Shown here: one piece after another, positions 26,021 to 33,622 of the stretch
Layout: each line of letters begins with the position of its first letter
Numbering within the stretch: position 1 is the first letter of the stretch
From: an uncultured Eubacterium sp.
Lineage (GTDB): Bacteria; Bacillota; Clostridia; Lachnospirales; Lachnospiraceae
Assembly: GCA_949959185.1 (NCBI GenBank)
Contig: CATLIX010000004.1
Coordinates: forward strand, 1 to 64,000
Reading direction: 5' to 3'
DNA: 64,000 bases
The notes under the pieces: generated by a model
What the model was told of the DNA's origin: nothing
Databases searched by the model: none
What the model saw: only the letters and a program-made list of their open reading frames with translations
Made by a program: the position numbers and the translations under genes

Positions 26021-26042
26021 CAATTTACCAAATTGTAAATTG
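26021..26042. promoter_or_regulatory. Inverted repeat upstream of the cassette promoter, possible operator
   Basis: CAATTTAC and GTAAATTG are perfect 8-base arms around a 6-base spacer, ending 19 bases upstream of the -35 box. The position fits an activator or repressor site. No regulator gene is present in the cassette itself. Confidence 0.5.
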
Positions 26043-26085
26043 AGCAAATGCGATAAAAACAGTTTTTAGCCTGGCAAACTGTCCC

Positions 26086-26307
26086 TCAGACAGAGAACTC
26101 CCAGCCCACCCGCGGATTCGGATGGATACACGTCAAACCCTGGAAGCGACCTGTCCCCTCTCGCCTTAAGTAAGCCTCCACCTTCTCCCCATGCCTGTAG
26201 AGATTAGTAATGGATTTTCTCATTGGAACCCAACGCTTTGAAGTGGTTCCGTCATGATGACAGACCTTTTTGCAGACTTTAAATTCCTTTGGGTCGTTAA
26301 TTGTCAT
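26086..26307 (-). CDS. Small hypothetical protein of the island edge
   Basis: This 73-residue open frame is basic and Cys/His-rich near its start (KVCKKVCHHDGTTSKRW) and ends HPNPRVGWEFSV. I do not recognise it. The start has no good ribosome binding site, and the surrounding 26043-26650 region shows no other coding signal, so it may be a fragment of a lost gene of the island. Confidence 0.35.
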   Translation of the reverse strand: MTINDPKEFKVCKKVCHHDGTTSKRWVPMRKSITNLYRHGEKVEAYLRREGTGRFQGLTCIHPNPRVGWEFSV

Positions 26308-26660
26308 CTCAATACGCAGGCTGCTGAATTAATTTACCATACATCTTAATACTGATAGACTTCATTTTGAATTTGATTCTCCAGCCAATCGGAGGTTTGC
26401 AATAATCGTAGACTGCTTCTCCCGTAAATTTTAGAACGGAACGTGCCACAACCAGATATCATTATATACGGCAGAAGGCAGGATTAGAAAAATAAAAGTA
26501 ATTTTTAGCCGGAAGACAATCTGGCTTTCCATTGACCAAATGACAGAACTATTTCAAAGGAATAATAATGTAACAAAAAACACATAAGAAATATTTTTAA
26601 GGAAAGAGAGTTGATATGGGAAGCAGTTTAGGCAAAATCTGCCTGTACTATTCCCATATA
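26308..26660. other. Non-coding AT-rich stretch
   Basis: I see no open frame with a ribosome binding site, no RNA gene and no clear repeat here. It separates the island from the core-type genes and probably contains the right island boundary; no direct repeat matching the left side was found by eye. Confidence 0.4.
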
Positions 26661-26701
26661 AAAAGCCGGAAATTCCGCTGTTTTTACGTCTTTCCGGCTT
26701 T
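26661..26701 (-). terminator. Terminator after the small membrane protein gene
   Basis: AAAGCCGGAAA pairs with TTTCCGGCTTT across an 18-base loop; on the minus strand a T-run follows the stem. Confidence 0.75.
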
Positions 26702-26753
26702 GATTCACTGCTCCATTTTCTTCCTTCACCCGGCATTTTTTCTTATACGCTGC

Positions 26754-26945
26754 TTAGTCCAGCAGCATTACAACCAATGCCGCAATTCCCACTGCAATGG
26801 TAATCCCGCCGAACAAACAGCAGATTCTCCAGTAATTCTTCTGCTTTCCCTCATTTCCTTTATTCCGATAACTCATGATATAGGAAATAATGGCCATAAT
26901 GGCAGAAATGCTCAGTGCTGTTCCCAGATAGTCCAACAATTTCAT
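26754..26945 (-). CDS. Small two-helix membrane protein
   Basis: The 63-residue protein has two membrane segments (about residues 5-25 and 43-62) joined by a basic loop, SYRNKGNEGKQKNYWR. I do not recognise a family. The ATG at 26945 has CAGGAGGAA upstream, so it is very likely translated. It lies 43 bases after the YitT gene on the same strand and ends in a terminator, making a two-gene unit with yitT possible. Confidence 0.75.
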   Translation of the reverse strand: MKLLDYLGTALSISAIMAIISYIMSYRNKGNEGKQKNYWRICCLFGGITIAVGIAALVVMLLD

Positions 26946-26988
26946 ACTTTTCCTCCTGTATATATGCTTTTCCTGATTCCGCTCCGGC

Positions 26989-27849
26989 TCAGTTCAACCC
27001 CCGGAAGCCTTTCCCGATAATCTCACTGCTGTTGGTAATCATCATAAATGCGTCCGGCTGATTCCATTTAATGTAATTTCTGAGCTGAACTGCCTGACCC
27101 CTTTTCATAACTGTCAGAATCACATATTTTCTGTTATGGGTATACGTCCCCTCTGCCTGAAAAATCGTGGCGCTCCGCACAAGCTCTTCATGAATAAAAT
27201 CGCAGATAGGTTCCGGGTCGTCGCAGACAATGGTAAAATACTTGCACAGATTGATATTCTCAATGGTGGTATCAATTACCAGGGATTTTGCCATCAGTCC
27301 GCAGAAAGAAAACAGGCCGGTCTGGGCGTCAAATATAAAGCAGGCTGCCACGGTAATCATCAAATCCACCAGGAACAGAGCTGTCCCGATGTTGACGGTA
27401 CTGTGCTTTTTCAGCACCATGGCTATAATGTCCGTACCGCCGCCGCTGGCCCCGATATTAAATAAAATAGCGGAACTTAACGCCGGAAGGATAATGGCAA
27501 ATATCAGTTCCAGTACCGGCTCATTCGTCATGGGGCGTGCCATGGGAAAATATTTCTCCAGCCCGCTCAGTCCCAGAGAAATCAGAATGCTCACATAAAC
27601 GGTCCTGATGCCGAATTCACGTCCCAGCGCGACGAAGCCCACCACCAGCAGCGCCATATTGATGACAAAATTTATGGTGCCTGCACTGAGGGGCGTCACT
27701 GCGCTGAAAATAACCGCCATACCGGTGACTCCGCCAAAAGAAAAATTATTGGGGAATTTAAAAAAATGCACTCCCACCACCAGCAAAATTGCTGCGACTG
27801 TAATCATTGTATATTCAAATAACGCCAGCTTTACCTTATGTTGTTCCAT
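26989..27849 (-). CDS. YitT family membrane protein (DUF161/DUF2179)
   Basis: The 286-residue protein has five or six membrane segments with glycine-rich signatures (FGGVTGMAVIFS, GASGGGTDIIAMVLKKHS) and a cytoplasmic C-terminal DUF2179 domain that starts near residue 205 (CKYFTIVCDDPEPICDFI... GTYTHNRKYVILTVMKRGQ). Many Firmicutes carry several YitT proteins; a transport role is suspected but not proven. The ATG at 27849 has GAGGT upstream. The lipoprotein gene lies 36 bases upstream on the same strand. Confidence 0.93.
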   Translation of the reverse strand: MEQHKVKLALFEYTMITVAAILLVVGVHFFKFPNNFSFGGVTGMAVIFSAVTPLSAGTINFVINMALLVVGFVALGREFGIRTVYVSILISLGLSGLEKYFPMARPMTNEPVLELIFAIILPALSSAILFNIGASGGGTDIIAMVLKKHSTVNIGTALFLVDLMITVAACFIFDAQTGLFSFCGLMAKSLVIDTTIENINLCKYFTIVCDDPEPICDFIHEELVRSATIFQAEGTYTHNRKYVILTVMKRGQAVQLRNYIKWNQPDAFMMITNSSEIIGKGFRGLN

Positions 27850-27885
27850 AACCTCATACCTCTGCTCCTGTATCCTGCAAAAATC

Positions 27886-29193
27886 CTATTCCCCGTCTGT
27901 CTCTGGTTCCGGTGTCTCTCCGTCTGTCTCCGCTTCCGGCGTCTCTCCGTTTGTTTCATTTTCCGAAGTTTCATCTTCTGTTTCTGGTTCCGGTGTCTCT
28001 CCGTCCGCCTCAGTGTCTTCTGTATCCTCGTCCATCATTTCTTCCTCTTCCTGATAATATTCTTCCTGGGAAACTTCTTCCAGGTTTGCATTTTCACAGA
28101 GGAAATTTACCACTTTTTCCCGCACAATCTGCGTAATAATGCCGGCTTTTCCATAATCCGCTTCAAATTCTTCCACAGATTCATATTCATATTCTTCCGC
28201 CAGGGCTTTTGCTTCTTCCTGATAGCTGTCTTCTGTCACTGCAAGTCCTTCCTGGTCCGCAATGGCCTGAACCACAAGATACTCATTTGTCTGAGCTTCG
28301 GTTGCTTCTTCTACTGCACCTTCTCCCATTTCATCCAGAAATTCATCATATTCCATGCCCATCAGAGATGCATAAAACTGGTAGCCCTCCACGGTCTCAT
28401 TATAAAAGAAATCATACAGCGCCTGAGGATAGCCTTCCACTTTTGCATTTTCCACAGCCAGTACAAGGGCGTCCTCACCTGCCGCCGAATCAGATTCCTC
28501 CTGAGCAGAAATCATTAAATCTGCATTTAAGTATTCCTCATATTCCGCTGTGGTATTATAATCTGAGACTTTTTTCACAAACTCATCATTGTATTCCGGA
28601 ACAATGACTTCGCTGATTGTATTGATGGTCACCGTAAATTCCGCAGTCTTCCCGTTCAGCTCCGTATCCATTTCATTGTAATCCTCCGGAAAGGTTACCG
28701 GAAATGTAAATGCTTCTCCGGCATTTTTATCAACCAGATTTTTTTCAAACTCTTCCAGGAATTCTCCGGAGCCTATGACCAGATCAAAATCCTCTCCGGT
28801 TCCGCCGTCAAATGCTTCTCCGTCTATCACTCCGGTAAAATCAATATTGACGCTGTCCCCTTCCTGAGCCGCCCGATCTTTGATTTCCTTATACTCCGTA
28901 TTTTCTTCCACCAGCTGCTGAATGGAAAATTCCACATCATCCCCGGACACCTCCGGTATGGGATACTTCACGTTCAGCCCTTTATACTCTCCCAGTTTCA
29001 CATAATCTTCCGCTTTAAAATCCAGCACATCTTCCCCGGCTGTCTCTCCGGCGTCGTCTGATTCTTCTGTTTTTTCATCTTCTGTCTTCCTGGAAGCGCT
29101 GTCTTCCTGATTCTTTTTGCTGTTTCCGCAGCCGGTAAACACTGCCATTCCCAATAACAGCAGCAACGCTGCCAGATAACTTCTTTTTTTCAT
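27886..29193 (-). CDS. Trigger factor/FKBP-type peptidyl-prolyl isomerase lipoprotein
   Basis: The 435-residue protein begins with a lipoprotein signal, MKKRSYLAALLLLLGMAVFTGCG (lipid-anchored Cys22). An FKBP domain follows (EGDSVNIDFTGVIDGEAFDGGTGEDFDLVIGSG and LNGKTAEFTVTI), then a helical domain like the trigger factor C-terminus (about 210-370). It should help fold exported proteins on the outer face of the membrane, like PrsA. The last about 50 residues are an acidic tail of repeated GETPEPETD/GETPEAETD units, probably unstructured. The ATG at 29193 was chosen for the GGAGG 5 bases upstream. Confidence 0.92.
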   Translation of the reverse strand: MKKRSYLAALLLLLGMAVFTGCGNSKKNQEDSASRKTEDEKTEESDDAGETAGEDVLDFKAEDYVKLGEYKGLNVKYPIPEVSGDDVEFSIQQLVEENTEYKEIKDRAAQEGDSVNIDFTGVIDGEAFDGGTGEDFDLVIGSGEFLEEFEKNLVDKNAGEAFTFPVTFPEDYNEMDTELNGKTAEFTVTINTISEVIVPEYNDEFVKKVSDYNTTAEYEEYLNADLMISAQEESDSAAGEDALVLAVENAKVEGYPQALYDFFYNETVEGYQFYASLMGMEYDEFLDEMGEGAVEEATEAQTNEYLVVQAIADQEGLAVTEDSYQEEAKALAEEYEYESVEEFEADYGKAGIITQIVREKVVNFLCENANLEEVSQEEYYQEEEEMMDEDTEDTEADGETPEPETEDETSENETNGETPEAETDGETPEPETDGE

Positions 29194-29419
29194 ACTTTCC
29201 TCCATTTTTCTGCCTGTTCCGCAAAGGTTTCCTATTACAACAACGCTATTTTAACACAAGATTTTGAAAAAATCATGAAAATTGTAATTTTTTTGAAGAA
29301 TTGAAAACAGCAAATCGTTCCTGGAGGTGTTAAGCGTACTTCCTGGTCAGCCGGTAACCAGACATGCAAAGGATTGATCTGTGAACAGAATGTGGACAAA
29401 ATGAAACGGATATCCAATA

Positions 29420-29468
29420 AAAACTGCCGGAAGAAGAATTCCTGAAAAATTCCTTCTCCCGGCAGTCC
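29420..29468 (-). terminator. Terminator after rubrerythrin
   Basis: ACTGCCGGGAGAAGGAAT pairs with an almost complementary arm on the minus strand and is followed by TTTTTAT, 15 bases after the stop. Confidence 0.8.
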
Positions 29469-29482
29469 TCGATTCAAAAATT

Positions 29483-30091
29483 TTAATTTCCCTGCGGTCC
29501 GCAGTAAGGAGCCAACTCCAGCCGCACAAACCAGCCCTGTTCATGGTCGCATACCGGACAGGTCATGGGTGCTTCTGTTCCTTCATACACATAGCCGCAG
29601 TTCAGGCACATCCATTTTGTCTCCACTTTGGACACAAATAACTGGTTTGCCTCCAGCAATCTGGCAAATTCTCCGAAACGGTCTCCGTGAATTTTCTCAA
29701 TCTCCGCAATTTTGTGGAATTTTACAGCAGCTTTGCCAAAGCCTTCTTCCTGCGCTTTGTCCCCAAAATGCTGATACACGTCGTCATGTTCTTCATACTC
29801 GTTATGCTGGGCCATTTTCAGCAGTTCCGTCATATTAGGGCTTAAATCCACGGGATAGGTACCGTCAATTTCAATGGTCTCTCCCGCCAGTTCCTTCAGC
29901 TGATTGTAGAAAACTTCCGCATGTTCCTTTTCCTGGTCTGCAGTAAACCGGAATATTTTTTCAATCACATACAGCCCCTGCTGATGTGCCTGTCCGGCCG
30001 CAAAAGTATAGCGGTTTCTGGCCTGGCTTTCTCCGGCAAATGCGCGCATTAAATTTTTCATGGTTTCACTCTGCTTAAAATCTGTTGCCAT
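29483..30091 (-). CDS. Rubrerythrin
   Basis: The 202-residue protein has a ferritin-like four-helix part with the di-iron ligands (FAGESQARNRYTF, DQEKEHAEVF, AEIEKIHGDRF) and a C-terminal rubredoxin domain with MCLNCGYVYEG and CPVCDHEQGWF. It reduces hydrogen peroxide with electrons from rubredoxin/NADH and protects anaerobes from oxygen. It is a single-gene unit. The ATG at 30091 has AGGAGACAG upstream. Confidence 0.97.
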   Translation of the reverse strand: MATDFKQSETMKNLMRAFAGESQARNRYTFAAGQAHQQGLYVIEKIFRFTADQEKEHAEVFYNQLKELAGETIEIDGTYPVDLSPNMTELLKMAQHNEYEEHDDVYQHFGDKAQEEGFGKAAVKFHKIAEIEKIHGDRFGEFARLLEANQLFVSKVETKWMCLNCGYVYEGTEAPMTCPVCDHEQGWFVRLELAPYCGPQGN

Positions 30092-30239
30092 AACTGTCTC
30101 CTGCCTTTCTTTCCATCCATTTTCCGGTGGACATTTACGCAGGTAGTATGTGCAGACATGGAAATTTTATGCAGGAACTGTCCATTAAATTTGCCTGGCC
30201 GCCCTGAAATACCGGTTCAGATTCCGCTCTGAAATACTG

Positions 30240-31604
30240 TCAGGCATTTGCCTGCTCCTGACGCTCAAATCCATGAATCCAGTCGGCTTTCAGAAAGTAA
30301 ATCAAAAATATAATGGAGCTCAGGCTCCAGGTCAGAGGATAGGCCCAGAACACCGTGCGAATCACCGGAACCAGCTTCACCGCAACGGTAATATAGGTAA
30401 TCCGAACCACACACCAGCACAGCAGCATAACCACCATGGGCACTATGGATTTCCCTGCGCCCCGGAAAATCCCCGCCAGGCAATGGGAAAATGCCAGCAG
30501 AAAATAAAAAAGCGTTACGGTTCTGGCCTGAGTGGTGCCAAACCGGATGACTGCCGGATTGCTGTCAAAAGCCTGAATCAGTGTGGGAATAAAAATATAA
30601 ATACAGATTCCCACGATTTCCGCGGTAATGATGGAGCAGAAAATCCCGAATCTGGCTCCCTTTCTGGCACGCTCATACTCTCTGGCTCCCAGATTCTGGC
30701 TGATAAAGGTAGTCAGCGAAAGGGCAAAACAGGTGATGGGCAGAAAGCCAAAGCCCTCAATCTTGGAATATGCGCCGCAGCCTGCCACAGCAGTCATGCC
30801 AAAAACATTGATATTGGACTGAACCACCACATTGGCCAGCGCGATAATGGAATTCTGTACTCCTGCCGGAAGTCCGTTGGAAATAATCTGGCGCATCATC
30901 CTTCCGTCAAACCTGATTTTACTCAGTTCAATCCGGTATTCTTCCTTTGTCCTCATCAGCCGTACCAGACACAGAAAAGCACTGAAAAACTGTGAAATAA
31001 TGGTAGCAGCTCCCGCAGCTCCCACTCCCATGTCCAGCACCGCAATAAACAGAAGATCCAGCACAATATTGGTAACAGAAGAAATAATCAGATAAATCAG
31101 CGGATGTCTGCTGTCTCCCACAGACTGCAGAATTCCCACAAAAACATTGTACATGACAAACCCTAAAGACCCGGCAAAATAAATTCTGAAATACAAAACA
31201 GAATTGGGGAACACCGTTTCCGGCGTCCCCATCCATGTCAGAATCTGAGGCGTAATCAAGACTCCTGCAACCGTCAGAAACACACCCGCCGCCAGGCCAA
31301 AGGCCACCAGCGTATGGACTGCCGCAGATACTTCCTCTGCCCTCCTGGCCCCGTAATAACGGGCAATGACCACACCTGCTCCCATGGCAATCCCGCTGAA
31401 AAAACCTACCATCAGAAAAATCAGGTTCCCGGAGGAGCTGACTGCCGCAAGGGCATCGCTGCCTATAAAATTTCCTACAATCAGGGAATCTGCCGTATTA
31501 TAAAGCTGCTGAAACAGGTTGCCCAGAAAAATCGGTATGGCAAAAGCGATAATCTTTTTCCAGATACTCCCTTCTGTCAGCAGCGTAGATGTTTTGTTCT
31601 GCAT
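30240..31604 (-). CDS. MATE family efflux transporter
   Basis: The 454-residue protein has about 12 membrane segments in two homologous halves. Typical MATE stretches are present: PIFLGNLFQQLYNTADSLIVGNFIG near residue 20-45 and NVFVGILQSVGDSRHPL near 160-177. It is expected to export cationic drugs or metabolites with Na+ or H+ antiport. The ATG at 31604 has GAGGGGGG upstream. The neighbour upstream is a small zinc-ribbon protein gene 21 bases away. Confidence 0.95.
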   Translation of the reverse strand: MQNKTSTLLTEGSIWKKIIAFAIPIFLGNLFQQLYNTADSLIVGNFIGSDALAAVSSSGNLIFLMVGFFSGIAMGAGVVIARYYGARRAEEVSAAVHTLVAFGLAAGVFLTVAGVLITPQILTWMGTPETVFPNSVLYFRIYFAGSLGFVMYNVFVGILQSVGDSRHPLIYLIISSVTNIVLDLLFIAVLDMGVGAAGAATIISQFFSAFLCLVRLMRTKEEYRIELSKIRFDGRMMRQIISNGLPAGVQNSIIALANVVVQSNINVFGMTAVAGCGAYSKIEGFGFLPITCFALSLTTFISQNLGAREYERARKGARFGIFCSIITAEIVGICIYIFIPTLIQAFDSNPAVIRFGTTQARTVTLFYFLLAFSHCLAGIFRGAGKSIVPMVVMLLCWCVVRITYITVAVKLVPVIRTVFWAYPLTWSLSSIIFLIYFLKADWIHGFERQEQANA

Positions 31605-31625
31605 ACGAATGATTCCCCCTCCTGT

Positions 31626-31979
31626 CTAAGATATTACAATTCCGCAGGAACCCCGCATTTTCAGAGGACATTCATAAGCACTCTGGGAACCGTTGGTGTC
31701 TATGTAGGAAATAGGACATTTCCTGCAGTCTCCTACGGTAAATTCTTCCGAAACCTCGAATTCCAGCACTGCCTTTTTCTTCCCGTGGGGAGATTCCTTC
31801 TGATTGATGTTTTTCCAGCTTAAAATCTGGCTGCAGCCTCCGCATTTGTCCATACCCAGAGATACCATTCTGCCGCAGGTAGGGCAGGAATAATACATTT
31901 GGTCCATGGAGCCTCTCTGCTCCACCACTTCCGCCGGAAACTGTCGAATTAACTGTGCTCTGATATCATCCTTATCCAT
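31626..31979 (-). CDS. Small Cys-rich zinc-binding protein
   Basis: The 117-residue product has YSCPTCGRMVSLGMDKCGGC (two CxxC pairs, a zinc ribbon, about residues 29-48) and a second Cys group CRKCPI...YECPLKMRGSCG near the C-terminus. No family name recognised. The ATG at 31979 was chosen because AAAGGAGGAA lies 5 bases upstream; the longer open frame to 32036 overlaps the chemotaxis receptor gene. The gene follows that receptor by 13 bases, so they are in one operon. Confidence 0.8.
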   Translation of the reverse strand: MDKDDIRAQLIRQFPAEVVEQRGSMDQMYYSCPTCGRMVSLGMDKCGGCSQILSWKNINQKESPHGKKKAVLEFEVSEEFTVGDCRKCPISYIDTNGSQSAYECPLKMRGSCGIVIS

Positions 31980-31992
31980 AATTTTCCTCCTT

Positions 31993-33504
31993 TTAACTGA
32001 TATACTGATCCAGCTGGTGGGATACCTCCAATACACTGCCTAACAGAGATTTGGCATGTTCCGCATTGTCCAGGTTCTGCACGCTCAAATCTGCCGCCTG
32101 TACGGAGGAAGCTGTCACTTCCTGCGTGGTGGCGGAAAGGTGCATGATATTCTCCACTATCTGGTTATTTGCCTCTGACAGACTGCCCAGCATCTGGTCT
32201 ATCTGAGCAATGTCCTCAGTCAGAATATTTACATTTCCATTCATTTTGTCAAAACTTTCGGAAGCCTGTTCAATCATCTTCTCCTGGTACTGCGCTGCAT
32301 CCACAGACCTGGACACCGCCCCTGCCGCGGCCTGGGCGTCTTCTGACAGCTCATTGAGGATAGACGCTATGCTTTCCGTTTCTTCTTTGGTCCGCTCCGC
32401 AAGCTGGCGGATTTCATCTGCCACCACTGCAAATCCTCTGCCGGCTTCCCCCGCCCTGGCACTTTCGATAGACGCATTCAGAGCCAGCAGATTGGTCTGG
32501 CTGGAAATTTCAAAAATAGTATCCGTAATGGTTTTTACCGCTTCGGTGCGCTCCTGCAGTTTCTGCATGGACGCCGCCACTTCGCCGTTGGTGCCTGCAA
32601 TCACATCAGACTGCTGCTTCAGATGATGCATAATCTCCAGACTCTGGCTGTTTAATGCTTCCGACTGTTTTGCCACCTGCACCATATTTTCCGAATGCTC
32701 CAGCGTGGTTCCGATGGAATCCTGAATATTCCGGGTCTGGATGGTCTGGGTCTGAATATTCTCCGCTGTGCTCTGGTTACTGTCGGAAATATCCTTCATG
32801 GCGCCGTTTACAATTTCTGTGGAAGCGTTCAGTTCATTTACAATCTGCACCACTTCTTCAGTGCCTTTCCGCACTTCTTCCGCCACTTCCAGTACATTTT
32901 CCATTACCTTTTTCTGGCTTTCCTGCTCCCGCGTCAGGCTGTGCCTGGTGTCATGGTTAAATTTCTCCGCAAGCTGGGCCGTATAATAAATCAGGAACAG
33001 CATAACCGCTATGGCAACCGTAGCCCAGACCTGCTCCTGGGCTGCCTTTCCCTCATAAGTATGCGCAATCAGAATTTTATAGACCGTAATTCCCACATTC
33101 AGCATAAAACATGCAATACAGGATATAGCCGAAAATTTCCGGTTAAAAAACAGGATACAGGCGATATATGGAATCGCAGCCATAAACCGGACAAAAGAAT
33201 CATCAAATGCCAGGGACATAAAAAACGCCACAATAAAGAGTCCCACAAACGTAAGATAACGGACATTGACGCCGTCAGGATCCCGTTTATTCCAGAACAG
33301 AGAAACCCCTGTAACCGCCATCACAATCACGGTAATGGTTCCGGCAAACCCCGTGGTCCGTTCTCCCTGCGCACAGGAAATCCAGACAAGGCACAGAATA
33401 AAGAAATAAAAAATCATATTACCAAAGGTCAGGAAATGATTTGCCCGTTTAATCTGATCTTCCTTCTTCGCATATGGATACTTTTTTCTTACACGTTCTT
33501 CCAC
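31993..33504 (-). CDS. Methyl-accepting chemotaxis protein with polytopic membrane sensor
   Basis: The 503-residue protein has a basic N-terminus, about six membrane segments (residues 25-190) with almost no periplasmic domain, then a coiled coil and the chemoreceptor signalling tip ([38 protein letters not shown]). It should control CheA and flagellar motion or a related output. The GTG at 33504 is chosen as start: a TATAAT box at 33546-33551 leaves only a few bases before the first ATG (33534), while AAGGAAGG lies 7 bases before the GTG. Confidence 0.92.
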   Translation of the reverse strand: MEERVRKKYPYAKKEDQIKRANHFLTFGNMIFYFFILCLVWISCAQGERTTGFAGTITVIVMAVTGVSLFWNKRDPDGVNVRYLTFVGLFIVAFFMSLAFDDSFVRFMAAIPYIACILFFNRKFSAISCIACFMLNVGITVYKILIAHTYEGKAAQEQVWATVAIAVMLFLIYYTAQLAEKFNHDTRHSLTREQESQKKVMENVLEVAEEVRKGTEEVVQIVNELNASTEIVNGAMKDISDSNQSTAENIQTQTIQTRNIQDSIGTTLEHSENMVQVAKQSEALNSQSLEIMHHLKQQSDVIAGTNGEVAASMQKLQERTEAVKTITDTIFEISSQTNLLALNASIESARAGEAGRGFAVVADEIRQLAERTKEETESIASILNELSEDAQAAAGAVSRSVDAAQYQEKMIEQASESFDKMNGNVNILTEDIAQIDQMLGSLSEANNQIVENIMHLSATTQEVTASSVQAADLSVQNLDNAEHAKSLLGSVLEVSHQLDQYIS

Positions 33505-33545
33505 AATCTCACCTTCCTTAAAAAATTTTTGCATATTTCTGTATG

Positions 33546-33551
33546 ATTATA
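33546..33551 (-). promoter_or_regulatory. -10 box of the chemotaxis receptor gene
   Basis: TATAAT on the minus strand, preceded by an AT-rich TTAAAT-like -35 about 17-19 bases upstream. Its distance rules out the ATG at 33534 as a normal start. Confidence 0.5.
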
Positions 33552-33622
33552 GCATATTTTAAGGAAAATTTAAATAATCTGTTCAAAATTAGCATAATAT
33601 TGCTACAAAAAAACCGCGTTTC

